DNA of 60,564 nt, taken from positions 1 through 60,564 of the forward strand of contig CAJFTO010000015.1 in assembly GCA_904419955.1 (NCBI GenBank). Reading direction: 5' to 3'. Origin of the DNA: Candidatus Roslinia caecavium. Its GTDB lineage: Bacteria > Bacillota > Clostridia > Monoglobales > Monoglobaceae. Positions 35,065-44,140 of this stretch are shown in pieces; position 1 is the stretch's first letter, and every line of letters begins with the position of its first letter. Made by a program: the position numbers and the translations under genes. The notes under the pieces are model-generated. The model saw only the letters and a program-made list of their open reading frames with translations, ran no database searches and was not told the origin of the DNA.

Positions 35065-35316
35065 GACTGGGAATGGTAAATACTTAAAATAATTATAAAA
35101 ACTGAATAATAGGCTCCGGTTATACATAATTGTATTTTAAATACATATATTATTAATATGTATCGGACGAGCAATTTAAGCGGGCGGCGCTTAAAACGCG
35201 TGAAGGTCATATTTTGCAGGACGACTTTTAAGATATGACGGACCGAAGGCGGCGAAAAACAGATTTTCGCTCCGAGCGGTCGTGATTCATGAGTTTTTTG
35301 CGCCGCTTGTTTATAG
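35065..35316. other. Intergenic region with a possible hairpin
   Basis: No gene seen. Around 35244-35278 the sequence gaccg...cggtc encloses gcgaaaa/ttttcgc, followed later by GAGTTTTTTG. This could be the terminator of the amidase gene or a leader for the carboxypeptidase gene. It is not a recognised element. Confidence 0.3.
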
Positions 35317-35361
35317 ATGCGGAAACCGATTATATTTTACATGTATACCGGAGATGATTTA

Positions 35362-36549
35362 GTGACAGCTAACGTACAAAACAGAGAGATCAGAAAAATA
35401 AGAAAGATATTTTTGACGTTATTTATATTGCTCACAGCGGCCGTATATTCCGTTTGCTCAGGATATACGGCTTTTGCGCAGGCGGAATCCTCCATAGTGA
35501 TAGAGAAGGAGAGCGGGCGGGTCTTATATCAGTACGATCCTCGGAAACAAATGGCCGTCGCGAGCACTACGAAGATAATGACCGCGATCGTCGCAATCGA
35601 GTACGGCGATCCGAACGATACGGTAACGGTCAGCGCCAACGCGGCGAATACCGAGGGCTCGAGCATGTATTTGGAGTCGGGCGAGGAGCTCAGCCTTAAC
35701 GATCTGCTCTACGGATTGATGTTATCGTCCGGAAACGACGCGGCTGTCGCGATCTCGGAGCATATAACCGAGAAAACGGGTCTGGATTTCGTGGGCTTGA
35801 TGAATGAAAAGGCGAGAAGCCTCGGGGCGGAGTCCACGCATTTTGACAATCCGAACGGGCTCCCGTCCGATACGCATTACAGTACCGCGTACGATATGGC
35901 CGTTATAACCAAGTACGCGCTGGACAACCCAAAATTCAAGGAGATCGTTTCGACCAAGAGCGTGTCTATACCCGGGCAGAATGGAGACTACGGCAGAGCG
36001 CTTACCAATCATAATAAACTGCTGAGTATGTGCGAAGGCTGTATAGGCGTTAAGACGGGTTATACCAAGAGCGCGGGCAGATGCCTGGTCTCGGCCGTCG
36101 AAAGAGGAGGGATGACCCTTATATGCGTCACTCTGAACGATCCGGACGACTGGAACGATCATATGTATCTTTACGATAAACTGTTTTCCGAGTACGCGCT
36201 TAAAAAAATCATAAGCAAAACGGATAAGCTGGCCGAAATAAAAGTTGATAACGGGACGAGCGAATATATAAAACTCGTTTCCGATAAGGAGTATTCCCTC
36301 CCCTTAAATGAAGACGATAAATATACTATCGAGACCGACGTAAATCCGGAATACGCTCTGCCGGTGAGCGCGGGCGACGTACTCGGCTCCGGACGGATAA
36401 TCTTAAACGGGGAGGAGTACGGACGGTTCAACCTAATAGCCGAAAACTCTGTAGAGGAGATCCCGGCGGATACTTTTTCCCGGCAGCTAAAAGATAATAT
36501 GAGCGGGATATTATCTTTCTTGATGCAATTGTTTACAGGTCAAATATAG
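35362..36549 (+). CDS. D-alanyl-D-alanine carboxypeptidase (DacF-like, S11 family)
   Basis: A 395-residue exported penicillin-binding protein that removes the terminal D-Ala from peptidoglycan stem peptides. The N-terminus has a basic region (REIRKIRK) and a hydrophobic signal helix ending near TAFAQAES. The three active-site motifs are STTKIMTA (SxxK), SSGNDAAVA (SxN) and VKTGYTKSAG (KTG). A C-terminal PBP5-like domain follows. The start is uncertain: GTG 35362 has CCGGAG at good spacing, while ATGs at 35317 and 35341 are in frame but lack a clear site. It could act in vegetative or spore cortex wall synthesis. Confidence 0.9.
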   Translation: MTANVQNREIRKIRKIFLTLFILLTAAVYSVCSGYTAFAQAESSIVIEKESGRVLYQYDPRKQMAVASTTKIMTAIVAIEYGDPNDTVTVSANAANTEGSSMYLESGEELSLNDLLYGLMLSSGNDAAVAISEHITEKTGLDFVGLMNEKARSLGAESTHFDNPNGLPSDTHYSTAYDMAVITKYALDNPKFKEIVSTKSVSIPGQNGDYGRALTNHNKLLSMCEGCIGVKTGYTKSAGRCLVSAVERGGMTLICVTLNDPDDWNDHMYLYDKLFSEYALKKIISKTDKLAEIKVDNGTSEYIKLVSDKEYSLPLNEDDKYTIETDVNPEYALPVSAGDVLGSGRIILNGEEYGRFNLIAENSVEEIPADTFSRQLKDNMSGILSFLMQLFTGQI

Positions 36550-36566
36550 AAATCGGACAATGAAAA

Positions 36567-36589
36567 ACGACCGGAGTATTTCCGGTCGT
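36567..36589 (-). terminator. Hairpin between the carboxypeptidase and AraC genes
   Basis: A perfect 9-bp stem acgaccgga/tccggtcgt with a GTATT loop. On the minus strand it is followed by TTTTTCATT. It best serves transcription coming from the araC-type gene but could act on both. Confidence 0.65.
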
Positions 36590-36729
36590 GCAGTAATATA
36601 AATTCCTTATATCTTTTGAAAGCGTGAAAATTGGCTATGCAAGCGCCGTATCGATCGGCGGTATATTTGCCGGTCCAATACGCGGATATGTCCGCTAAAG
36701 CGATCAACCTCCATTATATGCGTTTTGGT

Positions 36730-37689
36730 TTAAAGCTGTTTCATATATTCTCTCGGCGTTTTTCCGAAATATTCTTTAAACGCTTTGTAGAAATTGCTGC
36801 TGTTGCTGTAGCCGAGCATAAGAGCCGTTTCTTCGACGGAAAGATCCGTACCGCGAAGCAGGATCAAGGCTCTCTCCATGCGTTGTTCCAGCAGCAGCTC
36901 CGAAAAAGACTTTCCCAGCTCTTTACGCAGCAGCGAGGATATATAATTCGGATGATATGAAAAACGCGCCGCAATATCCTTTAGAGTTACGGCGTCAAAA
37001 TGCTCCGACATATATTGAACTATCCGCTCCGAAAGTTTGTCGGATTGCGGAGCGCTATTGCGTAAATTATACTGCCTTGCAACGTTCATCAGAAACGACA
37101 GCATAAGAGCCTTGAGCATATCCTGCGTGTCGTCGCGTTTATAAGCGTACTCGACCGCCATCATTTCAAGCAGGGCGCGTATGGCGCTGTCGTCTTGCAG
37201 TTTGAAATGAATAAATTCATCAGAAAAGCGGTCCGTCGACGGGTCTATAAGAAACCGGAACAATCTTGAATTTGCCGACAGCATGGGGAGAAACGACCTG
37301 AAAAATGTATTTCGCTGGATAAGGACGCCTATAATAGTGGTCTCATAATTATCATGCACGCAGAGCGCGTGTCCGGCAAACGGCTGACCGGCGTAAAGCT
37401 CGCCCTCTCGGATCGTTATTTTGTTGTCGTATTTATAGCTAAGAGAATCGTATTCGCCCTTGTATGTGTAGTTGAAATAGAAAAAATCATGTCTGTGAAA
37501 TAGTTCCTGCACGCCGGCGCTCTTATGGACAAGGACCAATATTTCCTCCTCAGGCGGACCCGGCCATCGGTACATCTTCTCGTTTTTGTCGCCTGCGGAA
37601 AAATCATGGTATGTCCAGTTTAGCGTCGGATAGTGCTCCCTCAATTTTTCGATCGCGTCGCTTAATAGCTTTTCGTTCAATACAAACAC
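36730..37689 (-). CDS. AraC-family transcriptional regulator
   Basis: A 319-residue regulator with an N-terminal cupin-like sensing region (~30-160) and a C-terminal AraC double helix-turn-helix (~215-319). The DNA-binding part contains VTLKDIAARFSYHPNYISSLLRKELGKSFSELLLEQRMERAL and SVEETALMLGYSNSSNFYKAFKEYFGKTPREYM, a classical match. The gene is divergent from the alcohol dehydrogenase operon that begins 140 bp away. It is therefore the likely activator of that operon; the inducer is unknown, perhaps an aldehyde or alcohol. The start follows AAGAGGTG on the minus strand. Confidence 0.92.
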   Translation of the reverse strand: MFVLNEKLLSDAIEKLREHYPTLNWTYHDFSAGDKNEKMYRWPGPPEEEILVLVHKSAGVQELFHRHDFFYFNYTYKGEYDSLSYKYDNKITIREGELYAGQPFAGHALCVHDNYETTIIGVLIQRNTFFRSFLPMLSANSRLFRFLIDPSTDRFSDEFIHFKLQDDSAIRALLEMMAVEYAYKRDDTQDMLKALMLSFLMNVARQYNLRNSAPQSDKLSERIVQYMSEHFDAVTLKDIAARFSYHPNYISSLLRKELGKSFSELLLEQRMERALILLRGTDLSVEETALMLGYSNSSNFYKAFKEYFGKTPREYMKQL

Positions 37690-37790
37690 CTCTTTTATGT
37701 CTTGATTTTATCATAACGCCTTAGAATTTACAACTATATATCTTAAGATTTAACGCTGAATTTTACCAAAGATCATGATAAACTCATATT

Positions 37791-37810
37791 ACAGCAAAAT
37801 CAATTGCTGT
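37791..37810. promoter_or_regulatory. Dyad in the araC-adh intergenic region
   Basis: ACAGCA-N8-TGCTGT lies 20-39 bp before the alcohol dehydrogenase start, between it and the divergent AraC gene. It may be an operator or the 5' stem of the mRNA. No clear -35/-10 pair was found by eye. Confidence 0.35.
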
Positions 37811-37829
37811 ATAAGAAGGAGGAATATTC

Positions 37830-38993
37830 ATGAACAACTTTACTTTTTATATGCCGACGCGGGTATTGTTCGGATCGGGTCGACTAAGCAGACTGCACGA
37901 AGAAAATTTGCCGGGTAAAAAGGCTCTTATCATAACCTCAAACGGTAATTCCGTGAAAAAATACGGTTATCTGGAGCGGCTCGAAAGGGAGCTGGAGCTT
38001 GCGGATATAGGATACGCGCTGTTTGACGAGATACGCCCCAACCCGACGCGCGAGAACGTTATGGACGGCGCAAAAGCGGTGAGAGACAACGGCTGCGATT
38101 TTGTTATAGCCTTGGGAGGCGGCTCCGTTATGGACTGCGCAAAATGTATTGCGCTTATGGCGGCAAATGACGGAGACATATGGGATTACAGTTTCAGCGC
38201 TGCCGGCGGTAAAAAAACGCCAAAGAACGACGCGATCCCGATAGTTGCGATAACTACGTCTGCGGGGACCGGGAGCGAGGTGGATATCGCCGCAGTTATT
38301 TCAAATGATGAGACGCGGGAGAAAACTGGGATATTCTTCCCATCGATGTTTCCGACGCTTTCGGTAGTGGACGCGGAGCTTATGACGAGCGTGCCGCCTG
38401 TGTTTACCGCGTATCAGGGAATGGATGCGTTTTTCCACGCTTCGGAAAGCGTTATAAACAAAAACGAGCATACCATGGGAGAAATGTTCGCCTTAAAAGC
38501 TATAGAGCTTATTGCCAAGTATCTTCCAACAGCCTGCAGGGACGGAAACAATAAAGAGGCGAGAGAAAACATGGCGCTCGCAAACACTCTTGCGGGATAT
38601 TATATGTTGTGCACGTCGGCGCATACGATGGAACACGTCATGGGCAGCTATCATCCCGACCTTGTACACGGCGCGGGACTGATAATGATCGCTCATTCAT
38701 ATTATGATTTTTTCGCTCAGAGAAAGGCGGCGGAGGAGCCTATGCTCAAAATGGCGCGAGCTATGGGAGTAAAGGAGCCGACTTCCGGAAAGGATTTTAT
38801 CAATGCGCTTGATAGGCTGATAGACTCTATCGGCTGTTCAGATTTAAAAATGAGCGAAGCCGGTATCGCAAAAGACGAATTGGAACTTTATCCGAAGCGT
38901 ATCCACGAAGTACTCGGCGGCGATATTACCGCCGATCCTCTGCCGTTGTCCGATGAAGATTATCTTGAGATATACAAGAGAGCGTATCGTTAA
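37830..38993 (+). CDS. Iron-containing alcohol dehydrogenase
   Basis: A 387-residue group III (iron-dependent) alcohol dehydrogenase. The nucleotide-binding loop is FVIALGGGSVMDCAKCIALMA, then TTSAGTGSEVD. The metal site includes Asp and His in YQGMDAFFHASES and His residues in HTMEHVMGSYHPDLVHGAGL. It resembles the butanol dehydrogenase/YqhD-like group that reduces aldehydes with NAD(P)H. It is the first gene of an operon with a C_GCAxxG_C_C protein, an acetyltransferase and an aldo/keto reductase, under a divergent AraC regulator. This suggests carbonyl detoxification. The start follows AAGGAGGAAT. Confidence 0.93.
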   Translation: MNNFTFYMPTRVLFGSGRLSRLHEENLPGKKALIITSNGNSVKKYGYLERLERELELADIGYALFDEIRPNPTRENVMDGAKAVRDNGCDFVIALGGGSVMDCAKCIALMAANDGDIWDYSFSAAGGKKTPKNDAIPIVAITTSAGTGSEVDIAAVISNDETREKTGIFFPSMFPTLSVVDAELMTSVPPVFTAYQGMDAFFHASESVINKNEHTMGEMFALKAIELIAKYLPTACRDGNNKEARENMALANTLAGYYMLCTSAHTMEHVMGSYHPDLVHGAGLIMIAHSYYDFFAQRKAAEEPMLKMARAMGVKEPTSGKDFINALDRLIDSIGCSDLKMSEAGIAKDELELYPKRIHEVLGGDITADPLPLSDEDYLEIYKRAYR

Positions 38994-39011
38994 AGCGGAG
39001 GCGACGGGCAT

Positions 39012-39437
39012 ATGAAGGATATAAACAAAGAGCTGGCGGCGGCGAGCGACGCGTACAGTAAGGGCTGTACCTGCTCTCAGGCGGTATTCTGCGCGTTCGC
39101 CGGCGATATGGGGATAGATGAAGATACGGCGCGCCGGCTTACAGAAGGGTTTGGCGGCGGCTTTGGAGGTCTGCAGGAAGTGTGCGGCGCGTTTTCAGCG
39201 GCCGCGGCCGTTATCAGTTTTTACACCGCCGACGGCGGCGCGGACGGCGCCGGCAAGGCGAGGACATATAAGGCGGTGCGCCGCGCGGCGGAAATATTTA
39301 AACGGGAATACGGATCTATACGATGTCGCGAAATATTGCATGGTAACAGTCCTAAGGCGTTTCAGTGCGGAATGAAGGTCAAGGACGCCGTGCTTACCGT
39401 GCGCAAAACATTATCTGAGGAGGAAAGAGCGCAATGA
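39012..39437 (+). CDS. C_GCAxxG_C_C family protein
   Basis: A 141-residue cysteine-rich protein of the C_GCAxxG_C_C family (PF09719). Cysteines occur in KGCTCSQAVFCAF, EVCGAFSAAAAV, SIRCREILHG and FQCGMKVKDAV, and the Gly-rich GFGGGFGGLQ lies between them. The family may bind a metal or redox cofactor, but its role is not established. It lies 18 bp after the dehydrogenase stop and overlaps the next gene by four bases (ATGA). The start follows AAAGCGGAGG. Confidence 0.88.
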   Translation: MKDINKELAAASDAYSKGCTCSQAVFCAFAGDMGIDEDTARRLTEGFGGGFGGLQEVCGAFSAAAAVISFYTADGGADGAGKARTYKAVRRAAEIFKREYGSIRCREILHGNSPKAFQCGMKVKDAVLTVRKTLSEEERAQ

Positions 39438-39997
39438 CTGAATTGGAAAAACTCGACGCAGGGCTTGAATTCTGCGTACTTGATAAAGAGGTAGACGCGC
39501 GCAAGCAAAGAGCGGTCTTGGGCTGCGCGAAAATAGAGGCCGCCGCAAGCGAGGACGAACGCGACGCGGCGATAAAGGAACTTTTGGGAAGTACGGGCGG
39601 TATCGTCAATATCCTGCCGGGATTTCACTGCGACAATGGAAAAAACATTCATGTCGGAGAAGATTTTCTTGCAAATTATAACGTGACGATACTGGATATA
39701 GCTCCGGTAAACATAGGCGAACACTGTATGATAGGCCCGAACACGCTTATAACTACTGTGGGTCATCCGCTATCGCCGCAGGGCAGACGTAAAAAATTAG
39801 CATACGGAAAACCAATAAATATCGGCGATAACGTATGGATCGGCGGCGGCTGCGTTATACTGCCGGGAGTTACCATAGGAGATAATTCGGTCATAGCCGC
39901 GGGCGCCGTAGTTACAAAGAATGTGCCGGAGAACAGCGTTGTCGCGGGCGTTCCGGCAAGAGTAATAAAAAATATTGAAGAAGCGCCGGAGGGATAA
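39434..39997 (+). CDS. Sugar O-acetyltransferase (maltose/galactoside acetyltransferase type)
   Basis: A 187-residue left-handed beta-helix acyltransferase that moves acetyl from acetyl-CoA to a sugar hydroxyl. Hexapeptide repeats are seen in IGDNVWIGGGCVILPGVTIG and DNSVIAAGAVVTKNVP. The active-site His region is ITTVGHPLSPQGR and the N-terminal part carries LLGSTGGIVNILPGFHCDNG. It overlaps the preceding gene (ATGA) and the next gene begins at its stop codon, so all are one operon. The acceptor is not known. Confidence 0.9.
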   Translation: MTELEKLDAGLEFCVLDKEVDARKQRAVLGCAKIEAAASEDERDAAIKELLGSTGGIVNILPGFHCDNGKNIHVGEDFLANYNVTILDIAPVNIGEHCMIGPNTLITTVGHPLSPQGRRKKLAYGKPINIGDNVWIGGGCVILPGVTIGDNSVIAAGAVVTKNVPENSVVAGVPARVIKNIEEAPEG

Positions 39998-40848
39998 TGA
40001 TGAAAAATTTATCGGATACATTTATTTTAAATAACGGATATAAAATACCACGCGTGGGATTTGGAACATGGCAGACGCCGGACGGCGACGTTGCGGCGAA
40101 TGCTGTGAAAAAAGCGATAGAGATCGGCTATCGCCATATAGATACCGCGGCTGCGTACGGTAATGAAAAAGGCGTAGGACTGGGAATAATTGAATCGGGA
40201 ATCGACCGCGATAAGTTGTTTGTAACGAGTAAGGTCTGGAATACCGAGCGCGGCTATGATAAAACGATGCGCGCTTTTGAAAAAACGTTTTCCGATATTC
40301 AGCTGGATTATCTCGACTTATATCTTATACACTGGCCCGCCTCGCCCGCGCAGTTTTCGGACTGGGAAAAAATAAATCTGGAGACATGGAAAGCGATGAC
40401 CGAATTGTACAAATCCGGACTTATTAAGGCGATGGGGGTATCTAATTTTAAGCTCCGTCATTTAGCGGCCCTTATGGAAACGGAGATCGCTCCTATGGTA
40501 AACCAGATAGAGTTTCATCCGGGACAGATGCAGACGGAGATCGTCGCTTATTGCAGAGAAAATAATATAGTAATCGAAGCGTGGAGTCCGCTTGGTACGG
40601 GAAGAATGTTGAAAAATCAAACGCTTAAAGAAACGGCGGCTAAGTACAACAAAACGGCGGCGCAGCTCTGTATTCGCTGGTGTCTGCAAAACGATATTGT
40701 TCCCCTGCCGAAATCAGTCAATCCGTCGCGTATCGAGGAAAACGCTGAGGTATTCGATTTCAGCATATCAAAAGAGGACATGGACGCTATAAACTCAATG
40801 CAGTATTTCGGCGGTTCGGGCTTAGACGCCGATAAAATAGATTTTTGA
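39997..40848 (+). CDS. Aldo/keto reductase
   Basis: A 283-residue NADPH-dependent oxidoreductase with a TIM-barrel fold. The catalytic tetrad is visible: Asp and Tyr in YRHIDTAAAYGNEKGVG, Lys in FVTSKVWN and His in LYLIHWPASP. Cofactor-binding segments include MGVSNFKLRHL and PLPKSVNPSRIEEN. The enzyme likely reduces an aldehyde or keto sugar together with the upstream alcohol dehydrogenase. The ATG overlaps the stop of the acetyltransferase gene; a second ATG at 40000 is an alternative start. It is the last gene of the operon. Confidence 0.94.
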   Translation: MMKNLSDTFILNNGYKIPRVGFGTWQTPDGDVAANAVKKAIEIGYRHIDTAAAYGNEKGVGLGIIESGIDRDKLFVTSKVWNTERGYDKTMRAFEKTFSDIQLDYLDLYLIHWPASPAQFSDWEKINLETWKAMTELYKSGLIKAMGVSNFKLRHLAALMETEIAPMVNQIEFHPGQMQTEIVAYCRENNIVIEAWSPLGTGRMLKNQTLKETAAKYNKTAAQLCIRWCLQNDIVPLPKSVNPSRIEENAEVFDFSISKEDMDAINSMQYFGGSGLDADKIDF

Positions 40849-40924
40849 CTTCATATTCGATTTGCGCTATAGCGAAGCCTATCCATAATACTTTGAATAT
40901 GCGGCGACAAACGAAGAAATTAAT

Positions 40925-40956
40925 ACGGCAGGAGCGAATATATAACGCCCTGCCGT
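40925..40956. terminator. Hairpin between the aldo/keto reductase and SLH genes
   Basis: Perfect 8-bp stem acggcagg/cctgccgt between convergent genes. The U-tracts on both sides are weak. Confidence 0.5.
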
Positions 40957-40979
40957 AATGTTTATGTATTCAGTTTTGA

Positions 40980-43307
40980 TCAATATATAATGTTATATAC
41001 TTCCCAGACCATTTTAGCGGCCTCCGCGCGGGTGGCGGTTCCTCTCGGAAGGAAAGTTCCGTCGGTGTAACCGTTTATTACGTTGAGTCCGACGAGTTCG
41101 GCGACCGCGTTTTTAGCGTAATCCGCGATATTGTCCACGTCGCTGAAAGTAAGCTCCACCTCGTCGCCGGTCTGACCCAAGGCCCTGTATAATATGGTAG
41201 CCATATCCTGTCTCATGATACTCTCGCCTATGCCGAAGTACTCGTCCGACTGACCCTCTACGTATCCGGCCTCTACCGCCGAAGCGACGTAGTCGGTATA
41301 CCAAGCGTCCGGATCGACGTCGTCGAAAGAAGTAACAATGTTTTCTTTGTATACTCCGAACATAAGAACCACCATCTTACAGAACTGTTCGCGGGTGACC
41401 TCTCCCGCGGGATTAAATTCGTTCTCGCCCATACCGTTTACTATTCCGGCGTTAGTAAGACCTATTATAGCTTCCTGAGCCCATTCGTAATTATCTATAT
41501 CGGTATACGGATTATCTCCTACCAAGCTCGGCGCGTATGTGGGCGACGCGGTAGGACTGACGTCGGGGTATATGGTCCCACTCGTGTTAGAGCCTGTGTT
41601 GCCGCCGCTCGAACTCGATCCGCTCGAAGTCCAGCCGTTGGCCATATTATCGCTTGAGGTAGGAGAAGTCGAGCGCGTTATAAGGCTGTCCTTTTGGCCT
41701 AAGTAATAACTTGTTCCATTGTATTCGTAGTAAACGCTTATATATACGTTCGTATCCGACGGGTATGTCGTGGGGCTGGCGAGGATGCCTATCGTAAGCT
41801 CCGTATCTCCGGAGGCGAAAGCGCTCTCCGCTTCGTCTATAAGCTCGTTTGTCGATTTGTTATAGAGGCGAACCGTCACGTTAGCGTCGTGGTTTGAAAT
41901 ACTCGAGTTTCTGTTTACCGTCACCTGCCATCTGATATTGCGGTATATGCTGTCCGGAACGGTGAAGGTCGGCAGATGTTGGGAGATCTCCTCGTCCGAA
42001 TCCATATTGGAAAGTATATCGTTCAGATCCGCTATCAGGTACTCCTTATAGGAACCGGTATAGTTTTTCTCAATGTCGTCAACGGTCGAGTTTACCATGT
42101 TCCTGAGCGAAGTCAGATACGTTTCGTAATATGAGTCAGTACTATTTTGCTTTATCGTGTCGTATTGCATCTCGTAAGAGGCGATCTTGGTTTGATACGC
42201 TTCCGTCTCGGTTCCGGTCAGGCGCTCGAGCGCCGAGTCTACGTATGTAACGTAGGTCTCTATCTCGCTTTTCGCGGTCTCGAGCTCGGCGATAGCGGTC
42301 GTCGCCGGTCTTAAATTATTCGGCGTCGTCTTTGAGATACTCTCGTAAGTAGCGCTGAGATATTCATAGTTTATCGCGTCGTCGTTATTTTCGATCCCGG
42401 AGAAATTTTTATGTATCTGCATAACGCCTATAACTTCGCGCATCGCCGTAGCCGCGCTTCTGAGCGTCTGAACGTCGTCTATCTCGACGCCGTCTATCGA
42501 GAGCGCCGTGTTTACTGTCGCCTGCGATGTCCGGGACAGAGCGTTGTACGCGTTTATCGCCTCCTGGGCGGGGGTCGCGTACATATTATTTATTTCGCTC
42601 GAGGTGAGCAGAGAGCTCGTATCCGACGAAGTCCTGTAAAACGAAAGCTCGCTCGCGGCGGGAAGGGCGATTATTTGATTATAAACGGCTTCTTCGTCTT
42701 CGCTCATCTCAGGCATATTCACGCCCTCGATAAAATCGAGCTCGGGAACGAAAGTTATATCGACCGAAGTCTCGCCGTCCGTCCTCGTAGCGGTAAAGCT
42801 GTCTACGGTCAAATTATCCGCGCTTATCTCATCGTCTATGCTGACCAGCGCGCTGCATATGGTCGCGGCGCCGCTGATCGTGCTTTCCTCGCTCGACCAG
42901 TCAATAGTAATGGTCTGATTATTGCCGACCGACTGGTTCGCTCCGCTCAGTTCGCTCCCGGGGACGACGTTTGTGACCGTACTTCCTGCGATAGTAGTCT
43001 TAAATACAAAAGAATCGATCTCGGGCATATCGTCGTCGGTCGCAAATATAACTCTGTATACGTTTTCCGTATCCGTCGTATATATCGTAACGTTAACTCC
43101 GACGTTTACGCTTTCGGCGTCGCCGGTATCAGTTCCGTCCGGCGAAGCGGTCGGCGAGGCCGTCGGCTCGCTTAAAGTCGCTTCCGCCGAATATGCGGGC
43201 TGCGACGCGGCGATATCTTCGCCCTCCGCGAAAACAGACAGACCTGCGTATCCCGGCACGATCATAGAAAGCGACAGGAGTCCGCAAATTATCTTTTTGT
43301 TTTTCAT
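40980..43307 (-). CDS. SLH-anchored surface protein with cohesin-like N-terminal region
   Basis: A 775-residue exported protein. The signal peptide covers ~1-28 (ends near SVFAEGE). A Thr/Ser/Pro/Ala linker with ATASPTASPDG-type words follows. Residues ~68-200 form a beta-rich region (VGVNVTIYTTDTENVYRVIF) that loosely resembles cohesin-type or Ig-like modules. Residues ~205-430 are helical and may be coiled coil. A second beta region (~440-555) precedes another Ser/Gly/Pro linker. Three complete SLH repeats end the protein (~590-775: YTDIDNYEWAQEAI, FDDVDPDAWYTDYVASAVEAG, FSDVDNIADYAKNAVAEL). Function is unknown beyond wall attachment. The minus-strand start follows GGAGGAAAT. Confidence 0.87.
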   Translation of the reverse strand: MKNKKIICGLLSLSMIVPGYAGLSVFAEGEDIAASQPAYSAEATLSEPTASPTASPDGTDTGDAESVNVGVNVTIYTTDTENVYRVIFATDDDMPEIDSFVFKTTIAGSTVTNVVPGSELSGANQSVGNNQTITIDWSSEESTISGAATICSALVSIDDEISADNLTVDSFTATRTDGETSVDITFVPELDFIEGVNMPEMSEDEEAVYNQIIALPAASELSFYRTSSDTSSLLTSSEINNMYATPAQEAINAYNALSRTSQATVNTALSIDGVEIDDVQTLRSAATAMREVIGVMQIHKNFSGIENNDDAINYEYLSATYESISKTTPNNLRPATTAIAELETAKSEIETYVTYVDSALERLTGTETEAYQTKIASYEMQYDTIKQNSTDSYYETYLTSLRNMVNSTVDDIEKNYTGSYKEYLIADLNDILSNMDSDEEISQHLPTFTVPDSIYRNIRWQVTVNRNSSISNHDANVTVRLYNKSTNELIDEAESAFASGDTELTIGILASPTTYPSDTNVYISVYYEYNGTSYYLGQKDSLITRSTSPTSSDNMANGWTSSGSSSSGGNTGSNTSGTIYPDVSPTASPTYAPSLVGDNPYTDIDNYEWAQEAIIGLTNAGIVNGMGENEFNPAGEVTREQFCKMVVLMFGVYKENIVTSFDDVDPDAWYTDYVASAVEAGYVEGQSDEYFGIGESIMRQDMATILYRALGQTGDEVELTFSDVDNIADYAKNAVAELVGLNVINGYTDGTFLPRGTATRAEAAKMVWEVYNIIY

Positions 43308-43507
43308 TATATTTCCTCCTCCGATTTATATGTAAATAGTTCGCTATAAATTTCTAATTATCAAACTTCTGTTTGGATCTCTTTACTGGCGAAAAACATA
43401 GAAATTTACATTAATTTAGTATATCATTACAATGTTTTTATAGCGTTAAATAAATATTACAATTGTGTAATAGGACGCCGGAATTTATTCCCAGCTCAGG
43501 CGCTGAG

Positions 43508-44017
43508 TTAGGTATCGTATTTATAATAATACAGTATATCCGCGTCCAAGTCGTAGATCGCCAAACTGAAATTGAAGGAATGCGCCGCAAATATATCGTC
43601 GCTGTATTTATCAGCAGCGTTCGGGTTTCTGTTTATAAACTTGTAAAAACCGTTGTTTATCTCTGGTATTTTAGCGTCGCTCGATAAGTCGTATGCATAT
43701 TCGACTCCGTTCTTTTCTCCGCCGTACATGATCAGCCGCAGGTTTTCCGAGAGAGGAAGTCTGTTCCAACCGGCGACTCGCTTCAACGCCTTTTTCCTGC
43801 TTTGAGAGCAGTCCATGATCAGTCTATAAGAACCTTCGCCTTGTAATCCGCCGTGCGAATCGTACTCGTCTATGATAATATAATCGTCTTTATCGAATCC
43901 AAACTCATGTCTAAGTTCAAGATCGCCGAGGAGCATAAATTGGAATACGCCGAAAATCAGCGCTATGAATATAATTGAAAACAGAAAAATCAAAGCTGTA
44001 CAAATAACCTTTTTCAT
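43508..44017 (-). CDS. Orphan protein with one N-terminal membrane segment
   Basis: A 169-residue protein I do not recognise. A basic start (MKKVICTALI) and a long hydrophobic helix (~5-30) suggest a membrane anchor or signal peptide. The remaining ~135 residues are mixed alpha/beta and slightly acidic, with segments such as FGFDKDDYIIIDEYDSHGG and ALKRVAGWNRLPLSENLRL. The latter reads like a DUF-type lipoprotein domain, but I cannot name it. It lies between two SLH genes on the same strand, 123 bp downstream of the CAP/SLH gene. The start is preceded by GGAGGTTCC. Confidence 0.7.
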   Translation of the reverse strand: MKKVICTALIFLFSIIFIALIFGVFQFMLLGDLELRHEFGFDKDDYIIIDEYDSHGGLQGEGSYRLIMDCSQSRKKALKRVAGWNRLPLSENLRLIMYGGEKNGVEYAYDLSSDAKIPEINNGFYKFINRNPNAADKYSDDIFAAHSFNFSLAIYDLDADILYYYKYDT

Positions 44018-44082
44018 AACGGGGAACCTCCAATTTCCTCAATACGCGCGCAAAAGCGTGCGAGCGCCGCGATAGTTTAACA

Positions 44083-44121
44083 AAAAATTAAGCGGCGGCC
44101 AACGCAGAGTTTAGCCGCCGT
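44083..44121 (-). terminator. Terminator after the SLH/CAP gene
   Basis: On the minus strand the stem acggcggc/gccgccgc with an AT-rich loop is followed by TTAATTTTTTG, about 20 nt after the CAP gene stop at 44141. Confidence 0.7.
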
Positions 44122-44140
44122 ATATACGCCGTTATTTTCG

